64,000 bases of DNA from Flavobacterium sasangense DSM 21067 (lineage in GTDB: Bacteria > Bacteroidota > Bacteroidia > Flavobacteriales > Flavobacteriaceae), in contig NZ_JMLU01000003.1 in NCBI RefSeq assembly GCF_000686885.1, forward strand, positions 179,102 through 243,101. The letters are read 5' to 3'. Shown here one piece after another: positions 8,217 through 17,003 of this stretch. The translations under genes were made by a program, and so were the position numbers. The notes under the pieces were generated by a model, which saw only the letters and a list, made by a program, of their open reading frames with translations, did not search any database and had not been told where the DNA came from. Positions within the stretch are counted from its first letter, which is position 1. Each line of letters begins with the position of its first letter.

Positions 8217-10112
8217 CTATTTAAAGAAATTCCATTCTAAACCAAATCGAACCATAAAGTCGCGATAAGGATAATTTGGCGCCGAATAGAAATTATATCC
8301 TGTCATTGCCGAATTAAAATGTTCTGCTTTTAAGTAAATACGGGCTTGTTTAATTCTTGCATTTACAAAGAAATCAAACATTGGAAAGTTTCCTATTTTC
8401 TTCTCATTTTGAACGTAAAACTCACCAATTAAAGGATTATAATCGTTTGCAAAATATTCAGTAAAATATTGAAAAGTAACTCCAGTTTGTAAAAGCATCG
8501 CCTTTTTGAAAACATGATCAGAGAAGTATAATGTACTTCTTGTAGTTAATTCAGGTACATTTACAATTTCTGAAGATTGATCAACTTTCTGATATAAAAG
8601 AGTAACATCTAAACCAAACTTCCAAAACTTAATCTCTTTGTTAGCGTTTATGGACAAATAATTAATTGTTTTATCGTATTGAACAGGTTTAACAGTAAGT
8701 TTTGTTATATCATTTGTAGTATTATCAAAATATAAATGATCGTTCAACACTTTGTATTGAACTGATGCATTTAACCATTTTGTCAAAGCAGAAAAAGAAA
8801 ACTGATTTAGTTTTTCATTTTTAAAATTGTTAGCCCAATTGTAATCTACATAACGACTTTGATACAAAGTGAAATTCAAATTAGGTAAACTGTTCAGTTT
8901 TTGATACTGAAATTCGAATTGATAATCGGAGTTAACAGTGTATTTTGCTGTAGCTTCAATATTAGAAATGGATTGATTTGTAATTGCTTGCGATATTTCT
9001 AATTTGGCAATTAATTTATTAGCAAAATAGGTGTAATTTCCTCCTATCATATTAATCCTGTCTGAAATTGCATTTGGTACAATTATATTTCCAGAATTAT
9101 CATAAATTAAACTATTGTAATAATAATTAAAATTAGTATCATCAATAAAAAATTGAACATCACCTAAACTCTTAGTTTTATAACCGACACTAACTTTATT
9201 GTATAATTTATTAAAACGCGTTTTATTATTTATTGTCGTGGAAAAAGAATCTCCATAACGCTCACTTGGCGTCTTTTGAACAAACTCAAAAAACTTATAT
9301 TCTGAACTAAATTGATGAGAAAAAACCAAACTATTTGGATTAGTCTTGTTTAATTTAAAAGAATGGTCAAGAAAGATACGATTACCTTTTAATAGAGATG
9401 TTGCATCTTTAAAATAAACATCTAAACGATCACGCTCATTATAAGGATCTTCACTAGATTCAAACAAATCAGTATTGATAATACCGCCATTTTCCTGATT
9501 CGAAATATCTTGAGCTGTAAAATGAGCGTTTAAAAAATAACGTTTATCTTTTGTAAAATAACTAGTGGTAAACCTAAAATTTCCTGTACTCGAGATATTG
9601 TTTATGTATTTACCATTAGAGCGTAATCCTTTATAAGCAATTGAAAAATTTAGATTAGGCTTAGTGTTAAGAGTCAAAAAAGCATCTAAAGACTGTCCCT
9701 GTTCCATAACTGTTTTATAGTATAGTTCTGTAAAAGGCGTAGGAACAGAATAATATTTAATATCTCGCGCTTCTAAAAAATTAAAATGTTTTGCAGTAAA
9801 ACCAAAAGATGGTGAGATGCTTTTATGCACTAAACCAAAATTAAGAGTATTATAAGTATGCCCTTCATTAGCAAAAGGCAATAACCCAAAAATATCTTTT
9901 CTTAAGTAATTGTATTTATACTCATTCTTTAAAGACATTGAAGTATCTGCATAAGTAGTATCTTTCTCTAAAGTATATATTTTATAGAGATTTATAGAAG
10001 GCTTAACGTCTTTTCCCTTAACAAGATCTTTTGATAAATCGGTATCATCTTGAACTTGGGAGAAAATAAAGCAAGAAACAAAAAATAAGAAAATTGATAG
10101 ATAATTCTTCAT
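8217..10112 (-). CDS. putative porin, Porin_10 family
   Basis: 631 residues; signal peptide MKNYLSIFLFFVSCFIFSQ. The mature part is rich in alternating aromatic and polar beta-strands and ends in FMVRFGLEWNFFK, an outer-membrane barrel pattern with aromatic residues at the terminus. Length and texture match the Bacteroidota putative porin (Porin_10) family. It would sit in the outer membrane; any substrate is unknown. It has its own -7 box at 10129-10136 and probably forms a single-gene unit. Confidence 0.82.
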   Translation of the reverse strand: MKNYLSIFLFFVSCFIFSQVQDDTDLSKDLVKGKDVKPSINLYKIYTLEKDTTYADTSMSLKNEYKYNYLRKDIFGLLPFANEGHTYNTLNFGLVHKSISPSFGFTAKHFNFLEARDIKYYSVPTPFTELYYKTVMEQGQSLDAFLTLNTKPNLNFSIAYKGLRSNGKYINNISSTGNFRFTTSYFTKDKRYFLNAHFTAQDISNQENGGIINTDLFESSEDPYNERDRLDVYFKDATSLLKGNRIFLDHSFKLNKTNPNSLVFSHQFSSEYKFFEFVQKTPSERYGDSFSTTINNKTRFNKLYNKVSVGYKTKSLGDVQFFIDDTNFNYYYNSLIYDNSGNIIVPNAISDRINMIGGNYTYFANKLIAKLEISQAITNQSISNIEATAKYTVNSDYQFEFQYQKLNSLPNLNFTLYQSRYVDYNWANNFKNEKLNQFSFSALTKWLNASVQYKVLNDHLYFDNTTNDITKLTVKPVQYDKTINYLSINANKEIKFWKFGLDVTLLYQKVDQSSEIVNVPELTTRSTLYFSDHVFKKAMLLQTGVTFQYFTEYFANDYNPLIGEFYVQNEKKIGNFPMFDFFVNARIKQARIYLKAEHFNSAMTGYNFYSAPNYPYRDFMVRFGLEWNFFK

Positions 10113-10128
10113 TACATAAAAATATGAG

Positions 10129-10136
10129 CAAATGTA
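10129..10136 (-). promoter_or_regulatory. -7 box of the putative porin gene
   Basis: TACATTTG on the minus strand, an exact TAnnTTTG match 16 bp before ATG 10112. Confidence 0.5.
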
Positions 10137-10152
10137 ATGAGAAATTAGGGAA

Positions 10153-10182
10153 TAAAAAAAGGCCGCACTAAGTGCGACCTCT
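10153..10182 (-). terminator. terminator of the susCD operon
   Basis: On the minus strand a stem AGGTCGCACT / AGTGCGGCCT (one G-U pair) is followed by a T-run, about 20 bp after the SusD stop codon. Confidence 0.75.
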
Positions 10183-10202
10183 TTTATATAAAATTTAACT
10201 AA

Positions 10203-11828
10203 TTATTGTAACCAGAATGGAGACAATGAATTAACTACGAATGCATCATTAGCTGTCATAGCAGGTACATTAGCAGAGTTTGCAACGTATTCAGAAACTG
10301 GGTAAACCAATCTATATGGTTTACGAGATTGAATAGCTACAGAAGCTAATGGAGTTAATGGATAACCAGTTCTAGTATAATCAATATAAGACTGAATAGC
10401 ATTAATACCTAATAAAGCAACCCATTTTTGGTACATGATAGCATGAATTTTTTGATCAAATGTAGTTGAAGCAGCTAAACCAAACCAAGGTCTAGTATTA
10501 ATAGTTGTTACATAAGAACCAACAGCTGCAACTCTCATAGCACAATCTTCATAAATACCTTCGTCAAACCAGAATTGTTCGTTAGAGAACAAAGCAGGAT
10601 AACGAACTGCAGCTTCAGCTTGTAAGAAACAAGATTCTGAATAAGTCATAACATAACTATCAACAGCAGAATATTCAGCTGGAGTTTGGTTAGGTGCAGT
10701 AGCATAAGGATTAAAATGACCAATTAAACCTAAACGACATGGTAAACCAGGGAATGTAGTTGTAGGCGCACCTACATCAACTAAAGAACTACCTTGGTTA
10801 ACTGCTCTTCTAGGATTACTTGGAGCTGCTGTAAATAAACGAGCTGAACGAGGGTCAGTAACGTTTGGATAATTTACACCTGAACCAACAACTATTTCTT
10901 GCGAACCTGCAGCAGGGTAATTAGTAGTAGCATAGCTTTGTAATGATTTGTAAGCATGACCCGCCATAGTGATGAAAGTTCTGTTAGATCTTGCAATACC
11001 AGCTACATCAGCAGCAAATGTATTATAAGCAGGGTTAGCAGAAGCATTAGTAGATGCATTGTAACCAGGATTGATAGCTACGTTATCAGATAAGAATGGA
11101 CCAGCAGCAATTTCTGCTAATTTAGTATCTCTATATGTTGCAGGAGCACCTGTCATATTAGACATTCTTAATAACATTCTTAATTCGATTGTATTAGCGA
11201 ATTCAACCCATCTGTTCATATCACCAAAAAGCATAGCATCAGATACAACTACATCAGTAATATTTGGATCAGGGTTAGCATTAGCAATTAAATCTCTAGC
11301 TTGCTCTAAGTTAGCAATTAAATCTTGATAAATAGCATAATCATCATCATATGCTGGAGTAATGTTATCATTACCTTGCCAAGCTTCAGTGTAAGGACAA
11401 TCACCATATAAATCAACGATTTGTTGCATATAGTGCGCTTTACAAATTTTTGCAATAGCTACATAATTATCATACTTTCCAGATGTATTATCATACTTGA
11501 TGATACCATCAAAGTTTTTTAATGCTCTGAAGTAACCATCCCATATACCGCTGTAAAAAGTATTATCAATGTTTAATTGTAATTCTCTATCGAAACCATT
11601 ACCAAATGATTGAACGTTACGAGTCCAAGAATTCATAAAAACATTACCCAACTGATTTGCAGTAGTAATTTGAACTCTAGCAGCAGATACCTGAGCTCCA
11701 GGTAATAACAACTTAGGAGTTACATCTTCAAATTGAGGATTATTTGGACTTTCATTAATGTCTAAATAATCATCACAAGAAAACATCATTACGGCCAATA
11801 AAGGCACTAAAAATTTTATTCTTTTCAT
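10203..11828 (-). CDS. SusD/RagB-family outer-membrane lipoprotein (SusD-like_2)
   Basis: 541 residues; surface substrate-binding lipoprotein that works with the SusC-type transporter encoded immediately upstream. Lipoprotein signal MKRIKFLVPLLAVMMFSC with lipidated Cys18, then DDYLDINESPNNPQFEDVTP, a typical SusD mature start. Helical TPR-like repeats such as YVAIAKICKAHYMQQIVDLY and DLYGDCPYTEA are diagnostic of the SusD-like_2 subfamily. An ATG two codons upstream (11834) is equally possible. No glycoside hydrolase lies nearby, so the ligand (glycan or peptide) is unknown. Confidence 0.92.
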   Translation of the reverse strand: MKRIKFLVPLLAVMMFSCDDYLDINESPNNPQFEDVTPKLLLPGAQVSAARVQITTANQLGNVFMNSWTRNVQSFGNGFDRELQLNIDNTFYSGIWDGYFRALKNFDGIIKYDNTSGKYDNYVAIAKICKAHYMQQIVDLYGDCPYTEAWQGNDNITPAYDDDYAIYQDLIANLEQARDLIANANPDPNITDVVVSDAMLFGDMNRWVEFANTIELRMLLRMSNMTGAPATYRDTKLAEIAAGPFLSDNVAINPGYNASTNASANPAYNTFAADVAGIARSNRTFITMAGHAYKSLQSYATTNYPAAGSQEIVVGSGVNYPNVTDPRSARLFTAAPSNPRRAVNQGSSLVDVGAPTTTFPGLPCRLGLIGHFNPYATAPNQTPAEYSAVDSYVMTYSESCFLQAEAAVRYPALFSNEQFWFDEGIYEDCAMRVAAVGSYVTTINTRPWFGLAASTTFDQKIHAIMYQKWVALLGINAIQSYIDYTRTGYPLTPLASVAIQSRKPYRLVYPVSEYVANSANVPAMTANDAFVVNSLSPFWLQ

Positions 11829-11840
11829 AAACATTATTTT

Positions 11841-14800
11841 TTAAAATGTTAAATTAAGACTAGCACCAAAGGTTCTAGTTGTTGGATACTGACCAATATT
11901 AGAATAACCTTGAGCGTTACCACCTGAAATAGAAGCTTCTGGATCTACATAACCACGGTTTTCTACACCATTTTTAGCTTTTAACAAGCTTCCATCAGCT
12001 AAGAAAACAAATGGATTTCTTGCATTGATACCAAAACGCATAGAAGTTAAACCAGTATTTTCAATTAATTTTTTAGGTAAAGAATAACTTAACGATAATT
12101 CTCTAATTTTTAAAGCAGCAGCATCAATAACACTTGATTCACCTACAGTTCTATAATTTGTAGTAAAATAATTTGTAACACCAGCTGTATCAGGAGTAAA
12201 TGCAGGAGTAGTATTTGGTACATAAGTACTAGTTACTGGGTCAAAGACTACAGAATTAGGAACTACATAACCATTAGCTCTATCAAATCCAGCAGTATCC
12301 ATTGCACCTCCTGTGAATAATAATAAGTTTCTTGCTTCTGAATAAGTTGAAGCACCATTACGGTAATCAGCAACTGCAGTTAATTTGAAACCTTTAAATT
12401 CAAAAGAGTTAGTTAAACCTACGATATAATCTGGCACACCTTTTCCAAGTTTTTCAAAAGTTGAAGTTCTTTGAGGAGTACCATTTGCATTAACGATGAT
12501 GTTACCAAAATCATCTCTAACAAATTTAGTACCTTTAATTAATGGGAACTCTTCACCTACTTCAGCAAAAATACCTACAGAAGCACCACTTAATAAGTTG
12601 ATACTTGTAGCACCACCTCTTAAAGCAGTAATTTTAGTTTTGTAAGCTGCGAAGTTAGAGTTAACTGTCCATTTGAAGTTTTGAGTTTTAACAGGAATTA
12701 AACCTAAATCAATTTCAAAACCTTTGTTTTCTAAATCACCAATATTATCTCTTAAAGTAGCATTTCCTGAAGCCGATGAAGCTGTAGCATTCGAAATCAA
12801 ATCTTTAGTATCTGCTTTGTAAACAGAAGCTTCTAAAGTAACTCTATCATTAAAGAAACCAAATTGAGCACCAACCTCTAACGTATTAACGAACTCAGGC
12901 TTAATACCAGGAGCAGTAGGAGCAGAATTATAAACATAAGATGATAAATTTCCGTAAGGGAAACCAGAAGGAGTAACACCAATTACATCAGTAGCGTAAG
13001 CAGCAACAGCTGAAGCATTACCTACAGACGTGTAAGAAGCGTTTAACTTCATATAATTTAACACTTTCCCTTTAATATCAAATGCTTTTGTTGGAATAAA
13101 AGAAATCCCTACAGAAGGATAAAAATATGGATCGTTAACAGTAGAATACTGTTCTGCTCTTCCTGTAACATTCAAGAATAAATATCCTTTATAGTCAAAA
13201 TCAAAATTTGCAAAACCTGCAACAATTCTAGAACGAATATATCTGTTATCTAAAGTTGAAGGATTTGCAGGATTTAACACGTTAGAAATATGGTAGAATC
13301 CAGGAATATCTAAATTATTACCACCTTGAGATGTAGTTCTTGACATTCTATCTTGGATGTTATTACCAATATTGAATTTCAAGTTTAAATCTTTAGTTAA
13401 GTCATAATTGAAGTTAAATAATAAATCTCCATAGAAATTTCTTGATGTAGATTGACTAGCAAAGTAAGAAGATGGAGTTGCTGCACTTGCACCAGCTAAA
13501 GCTTCAATTGTTTCAATGTCACTTCCAAAATAAGTATAAGGAGCAATACTAAATTCTTCATATATATTAGTAAAAGCATCCTCATGAGATTGACCTTCAG
13601 TATTTCTCATTTGAATATTTGCTGTATAACTAACATTGAAGTTTTTGTTAAACTCATAGTTTAATGCAGCAATACCATTCATGAAATCAGAACGACTATC
13701 ATTTCTTTTAGCTTTAGTAATCCAATAAGGGTTTTGAGCGTAAGCAGTCCAGTGACCTTCATTACCTGAATTTTTAAATCTACTAACTGGAACGTTAGAA
13801 GGTGTTTGAATCAAATCATCAAACAAGTTTGAATCTGTTTGAGAAGCTCTTTGAGTGATATAATTTACGTTACCGTCAATTTTAAATTTACCAACTTTTT
13901 TACCAGCTCTAAATAAGAATGAGTTTCTAACCAACATATCTCCATCAACAACAAAATCAGTATTTTGTCTGTTTGCAGATAAGAAAGCGTAAGAATCTTC
14001 ACCACCTACACTAAAGTTGAAACCATTTTGCATAATTGTTCCTGTTTGGAAAAATTGCTTAATGTTATCTTTAATAGGTTTCCATTCTGTGAACAAGAAG
14101 TTACCATCAGCTTGTGGTAATCCAACAGGAACGATAGCTGGCATGTTTGGATCATTAAAAGCAGGACCCCATGAACCATTTTCCCAAGGAACGAAAGTAG
14201 CGATAAGACCAGAACCATCATCAAAACCAAGATCTGTAGCCCAACCTTGACCATATTGAGTTTGTCTTTCTGGTACAAAGTTTACACTTTCGAAATCAAT
14301 TGAAGAAGTCACACCAAAAGTAAATTTCTCTTCTTTTGAACCTCTTTTAGTTGTAACAATAATTACCCCGTTAACCCCTTGAGAACCATACAAAGCAGCC
14401 CCTTGAGCTCCTTTAATAACGTTCACGCTCTCAATAACATCTGGAGGCAATTGACCTAATACAGTAGCACTTGAAATTGCATTATCAATAACAACTAAAG
14501 CCTGGTTATCACCAGAAACAGAACGGTTACCTCTTAATACAATTCTTGTTGTTGGTGTTACACCATTACTAACTGTACTAATTTGTAGTCCCGAAACTTT
14601 ACCTGTTAAAGATTGAACCGCATTTGGGTTAGATGCTTGAGTTAACTCAGCAGCACCAATTTGTTTTTGAGCAGAGACAACTTGATCTTTTGTTCTCTTG
14701 ATACCCATAGCACCAACAATCTCCACAACTTTACCCTCAACAACGTCATCTTTTAAAGACACATCGTAAGAACTTGCTGCTCCAATTGCCACTGTCATGG

Positions 14801-15035
14801 TTTTTTTACCAGTGTAAGAAATTACTAACACCTCTCCTTGTTTTGCTTTGATAGTATATTTACCATCAAAATCAGTTGTAGTACCACGAGTTGTTCCTTG
14901 AACAAGCACATTAGCACCAACAATAGGTCCTAGTTCATCTGAAACTACACCTGTAACAGTTTTGTCTTGCGCGAACGAAAACTGCATCGTAAACGCTACT
15001 AAAAGCGTAAAAATCCATTTAAACTTCGATCTCAT
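11841..15035 (-). CDS. SusC/RagA-family TonB-linked outer-membrane transporter
   Basis: 1064 residues. Signal peptide to about residue 22 (MRSKFKWIFTLLVAFTMQFS, then FAQ), then a CarboxypepD_reg-like domain (VTGVVSDELGPIVGANVLVQ and TTDFDGKYTIKA, about 26-95). The plug follows (VSGLQISTVSNGVTPTTRIV, LRGNRSVSG, IESVNVIKGAQGAALYGSQG), then a 22-strand barrel ending ASLNLTF. It imports the ligand captured by the SusD protein, powered by TonB. It lies 12 bp upstream of susD and forms an operon with it. No ECF sigma/anti-sigma or hybrid regulator is adjacent. Confidence 0.95.
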   Translation of the reverse strand: MRSKFKWIFTLLVAFTMQFSFAQDKTVTGVVSDELGPIVGANVLVQGTTRGTTTDFDGKYTIKAKQGEVLVISYTGKKTMTVAIGAASSYDVSLKDDVVEGKVVEIVGAMGIKRTKDQVVSAQKQIGAAELTQASNPNAVQSLTGKVSGLQISTVSNGVTPTTRIVLRGNRSVSGDNQALVVIDNAISSATVLGQLPPDVIESVNVIKGAQGAALYGSQGVNGVIIVTTKRGSKEEKFTFGVTSSIDFESVNFVPERQTQYGQGWATDLGFDDGSGLIATFVPWENGSWGPAFNDPNMPAIVPVGLPQADGNFLFTEWKPIKDNIKQFFQTGTIMQNGFNFSVGGEDSYAFLSANRQNTDFVVDGDMLVRNSFLFRAGKKVGKFKIDGNVNYITQRASQTDSNLFDDLIQTPSNVPVSRFKNSGNEGHWTAYAQNPYWITKAKRNDSRSDFMNGIAALNYEFNKNFNVSYTANIQMRNTEGQSHEDAFTNIYEEFSIAPYTYFGSDIETIEALAGASAATPSSYFASQSTSRNFYGDLLFNFNYDLTKDLNLKFNIGNNIQDRMSRTTSQGGNNLDIPGFYHISNVLNPANPSTLDNRYIRSRIVAGFANFDFDYKGYLFLNVTGRAEQYSTVNDPYFYPSVGISFIPTKAFDIKGKVLNYMKLNASYTSVGNASAVAAYATDVIGVTPSGFPYGNLSSYVYNSAPTAPGIKPEFVNTLEVGAQFGFFNDRVTLEASVYKADTKDLISNATASSASGNATLRDNIGDLENKGFEIDLGLIPVKTQNFKWTVNSNFAAYKTKITALRGGATSINLLSGASVGIFAEVGEEFPLIKGTKFVRDDFGNIIVNANGTPQRTSTFEKLGKGVPDYIVGLTNSFEFKGFKLTAVADYRNGASTYSEARNLLLFTGGAMDTAGFDRANGYVVPNSVVFDPVTSTYVPNTTPAFTPDTAGVTNYFTTNYRTVGESSVIDAAALKIRELSLSYSLPKKLIENTGLTSMRFGINARNPFVFLADGSLLKAKNGVENRGYVDPEASISGGNAQGYSNIGQYPTTRTFGASLNLTF

Positions 15036-15213
15036 ATTAAATTTATTTGAGTTAGTTATTCCGCAAACTTCTTAATTATTTCTTAAATAAACAAATAATA
15101 CTTCGGAATATTACTAATTTATTTATGTTAAAGTTTTAGTTTTAAAAAAACATTTTACGGAAGAATCTCATACTAAAGATGAAAATATCGCAAAAAGGTT
15201 GCGCATAAAATTA

Positions 15214-15221
15214 TATTTTTG
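15214..15221 (+). promoter_or_regulatory. -7 box of rnhB
   Basis: TATTTTTG, a TAnnTTTG match 12 bp before ATG 15234, implying a very short leader. Confidence 0.5.
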
Positions 15222-15233
15222 TCAAAAAAAAGA

Positions 15234-15893
15234 ATGTTAAGCAAAAGTTACAGTAATTTAATATTAGAATGCGGAACAGATGAAGCAGGAAGAGGTTGTT
15301 TAGCCGGACCCGTAACAGCAGCTGCCATTTTACTCCCTAACAACTTTGAACTTAATCTCCTTAACGACTCTAAACAACTTTCTGAAAAAATTAGAGAAAA
15401 GCTAAAGCCTATAATTGAAGAGAAAGCAACTTCCTTTGCCGTTACTCATATTTTTCCAAATGAAATAGATGAAATAAACATATTAAACGCTTCAATGAAA
15501 GCTATGCAGGAAAGTGTTTTAAAATTAAATCAAACACCAGAACATATAATTGTAGATGGAAATCGTCCTTTGAATGGAAAATTAGGCATGAAACAAAAAA
15601 CAGGAAAGATTTTTAATACAGAAGAAATTGAACTTTTAAAATCAATTCCTACAACTAGCATCATTAAAGGTGATAGTAAATATTTGAGTATAGCAGCCGC
15701 TTCTGTTTTAGCCAAAACGTACCGTGATGAATACATGGATAAAATTCACGAAGAGTTTCCGATGTATAATTGGAAAAAAAACAAAGGTTATCCAACGAAA
15801 GACCATAGAGAAGCCATTAAAAAATATGGCCCTTGTAAGTACCACCGAATCAGTTTTAGATTATTGCCTGAGCAATTAACCCTTGAATTATAA
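15234..15893 (+). CDS. rnhB: ribonuclease HII
   Basis: 219 residues from ATG 15234. Hydrolyses RNA in RNA-DNA hybrids and starts removal of misincorporated ribonucleotides, using two metal ions. The signature [20 protein letters not shown] holds the first catalytic Asp-Glu pair. [15 protein letters not shown] and VDGNRPLNG follow, and [17 protein letters not shown] gives the last conserved Lys/Asp region. A TTG five codons upstream is possible but overlaps the -7 box. Single gene, divergent from susC. The 139 bp up to lipB hold no gene that I can see. Confidence 0.95.
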   Translation: MLSKSYSNLILECGTDEAGRGCLAGPVTAAAILLPNNFELNLLNDSKQLSEKIREKLKPIIEEKATSFAVTHIFPNEIDEINILNASMKAMQESVLKLNQTPEHIIVDGNRPLNGKLGMKQKTGKIFNTEEIELLKSIPTTSIIKGDSKYLSIAAASVLAKTYRDEYMDKIHEEFPMYNWKKNKGYPTKDHREAIKKYGPCKYHRISFRLLPEQLTLEL

Positions 15894-16032
15894 CTTAATT
15901 TACATACAGTTTTCTATACTAGTTTCATACACTATCTATACTTTATCCATACTTTATCTATGGAGTATCTGTACTAAGATATAGAAGCTTGACTAGTTAT
16001 TGATTAGTTATAATTAAGACGAATAGATTCAT

Positions 16033-16728
16033 TTAAATTATTTCCGCTTCGAATAGATTTTGAAAATGTTTTAAGATTTTTTCTTTTACTTCTTGTTCAT
16101 CTACCTCTCTTCGCAATTCTACGTGCATGGAGGTAACGGCCTTTCCTTTGATTCCGCATGGGATGATGTTATCGAAGTAGCCTAAATCGGCATTTACGTT
16201 TAGAGCGAAGCCGTGCATGGTTACCCAACGTGATGCTCGCACTCCCATAGCGCAAATTTTTCTTGCGAATGGTGTTCCTACATCAAACCAAACACCGGTT
16301 TCTCCTTCGCTACGAGTTCCGTGCAAACCGTATTCTGCTAGTGTTAGAATAATGGCCTCCTCTAAGAATCGCAAGTATTTATGAATGTCGGTGAAAAAGT
16401 TTTCTAAATCTAAGATGGGATAGCCTACGATTTGTCCTGGTCCGTGGTAGGTGATATCGCCTCCTCTATTAATTTTGTAAAAAGTAGCTCCTTTTGCTTC
16501 TAATTGTTTTTCGGAAAGTAATAAATTTGAGATGTCACCACTTTTTCCTAAGGTGTAAACGTGAGGATGTTCTACATATAAAAAATAGTTTGGTGTAGCA
16601 ATTGCAGTTTCCTCTCTCCTATTTTGAACTTTGATGTCGACAATTTCTTTGAATAATTCTTCTTGATAATCCCAAGTGTCTTTATAATCTTTATTTCCTA
16701 AATCTTGAAGTTGGACTTTTTTGTTCAT
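16033..16728 (-). CDS. lipB: lipoyl(octanoyl) transferase
   Basis: 231 residues. Transfers octanoyl from acyl carrier protein to lipoyl domains, the first step of endogenous lipoate synthesis, in the cytosol. Family motifs are all present: RGGDITYHGPGQIVGYPILD, then VWFDVGTPFARKICAMGVRA, HGFALNVNADLGYF and IIPCGIKGKAVTSM. The last contains the catalytic Cys-x2-Lys. Length is normal. Its -7 box TATCTTTG is at 16761-16768. Confidence 0.96.
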   Translation of the reverse strand: MNKKVQLQDLGNKDYKDTWDYQEELFKEIVDIKVQNRREETAIATPNYFLYVEHPHVYTLGKSGDISNLLLSEKQLEAKGATFYKINRGGDITYHGPGQIVGYPILDLENFFTDIHKYLRFLEEAIILTLAEYGLHGTRSEGETGVWFDVGTPFARKICAMGVRASRWVTMHGFALNVNADLGYFDNIIPCGIKGKAVTSMHVELRREVDEQEVKEKILKHFQNLFEAEII

Positions 16729-16760
16729 GGTAAACGAAATTGTGTTTTTGAAAAGTGAAG

Positions 16761-16768
16761 CAAAGATA
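16761..16768 (-). promoter_or_regulatory. -7 box of lipB
   Basis: TATCTTTG on the minus strand, 32 bp before ATG 16728. Confidence 0.5.
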
Positions 16769-16785
16769 CGAATAGTTTGCTAATT

Positions 16786-16901
16786 AGCCCTGACAGGAGT
16801 GACATCCTTTTTTATTTGTTGCCTTCGAGAACCTCAGGCAACAAATAAAAAGATATAACGGATGGCAGCCCTTCGACAAGCTCAGGATGACTGGAAACCA
16901 A
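16786..16901 (+). ncRNA. Flavobacterial intergenic hairpin element (Flavo-1-like RNA candidate) plus short dispersed repeat
   Basis: AGCCCTGACAGGAGTGACAT at 16786 leads into a perfect 15-bp stem (16809-16823 with 16837-16851), followed by GATATAACGGATGGCAGCCC. This order (AGCCCTGAnnGGAGnGnCATCC, A/T-rich hairpin, GATATAnCGGA) is one I recognise from many Flavobacterium intergenic regions. It resembles my memory of the Flavo-1 RNA motif, but I cannot confirm the Rfam match. The 13-nt loop plus flanks reads CCTTCGAGAACCTCAGG, and just downstream CCTTCGACAAGCTCAGGATG repeats the same theme. Polarity is assumed from the motif. Confidence 0.5.
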
Positions 16902-16953
16902 AAAAGCCCGAACCACTCGCTCATAAAAAAAGTATTCAGTGTTCAGTTGAAAG

Positions 16954-16984
16954 TTGGCAGTTTTTTAATTTATAGTTACATTTG
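16954..16984 (+). promoter_or_regulatory. lysS promoter
   Basis: TTG at 16954-16956, 20 bp spacer, TACATTTG at 16977-16984, 19 bp before ATG 17004. This supports that ATG over upstream in-frame starts. Confidence 0.65.
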
Positions 16985-17003
16985 CAGGCTTAAATACAAT
17001 ACT

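Noticed and set aside
14017..14278. Open frames on both strands inside the SusC gene, and similar ones inside symporter, SusD, AsmA, hydroxylase and kinase genes
   Set aside because: They are shadows of well-supported coding regions.
15894..16032. Repeated TATCTATACTTTATCC-like sequence between rnhB and lipB
   Set aside because: Low-complexity and short, with no clear stem or frame; nothing supportable.
16887..17003. Upstream extension of lysS to an ATG at 16887
   Set aside because: It would run through the lysS promoter and the repeat element, and the added residues do not resemble LysS.
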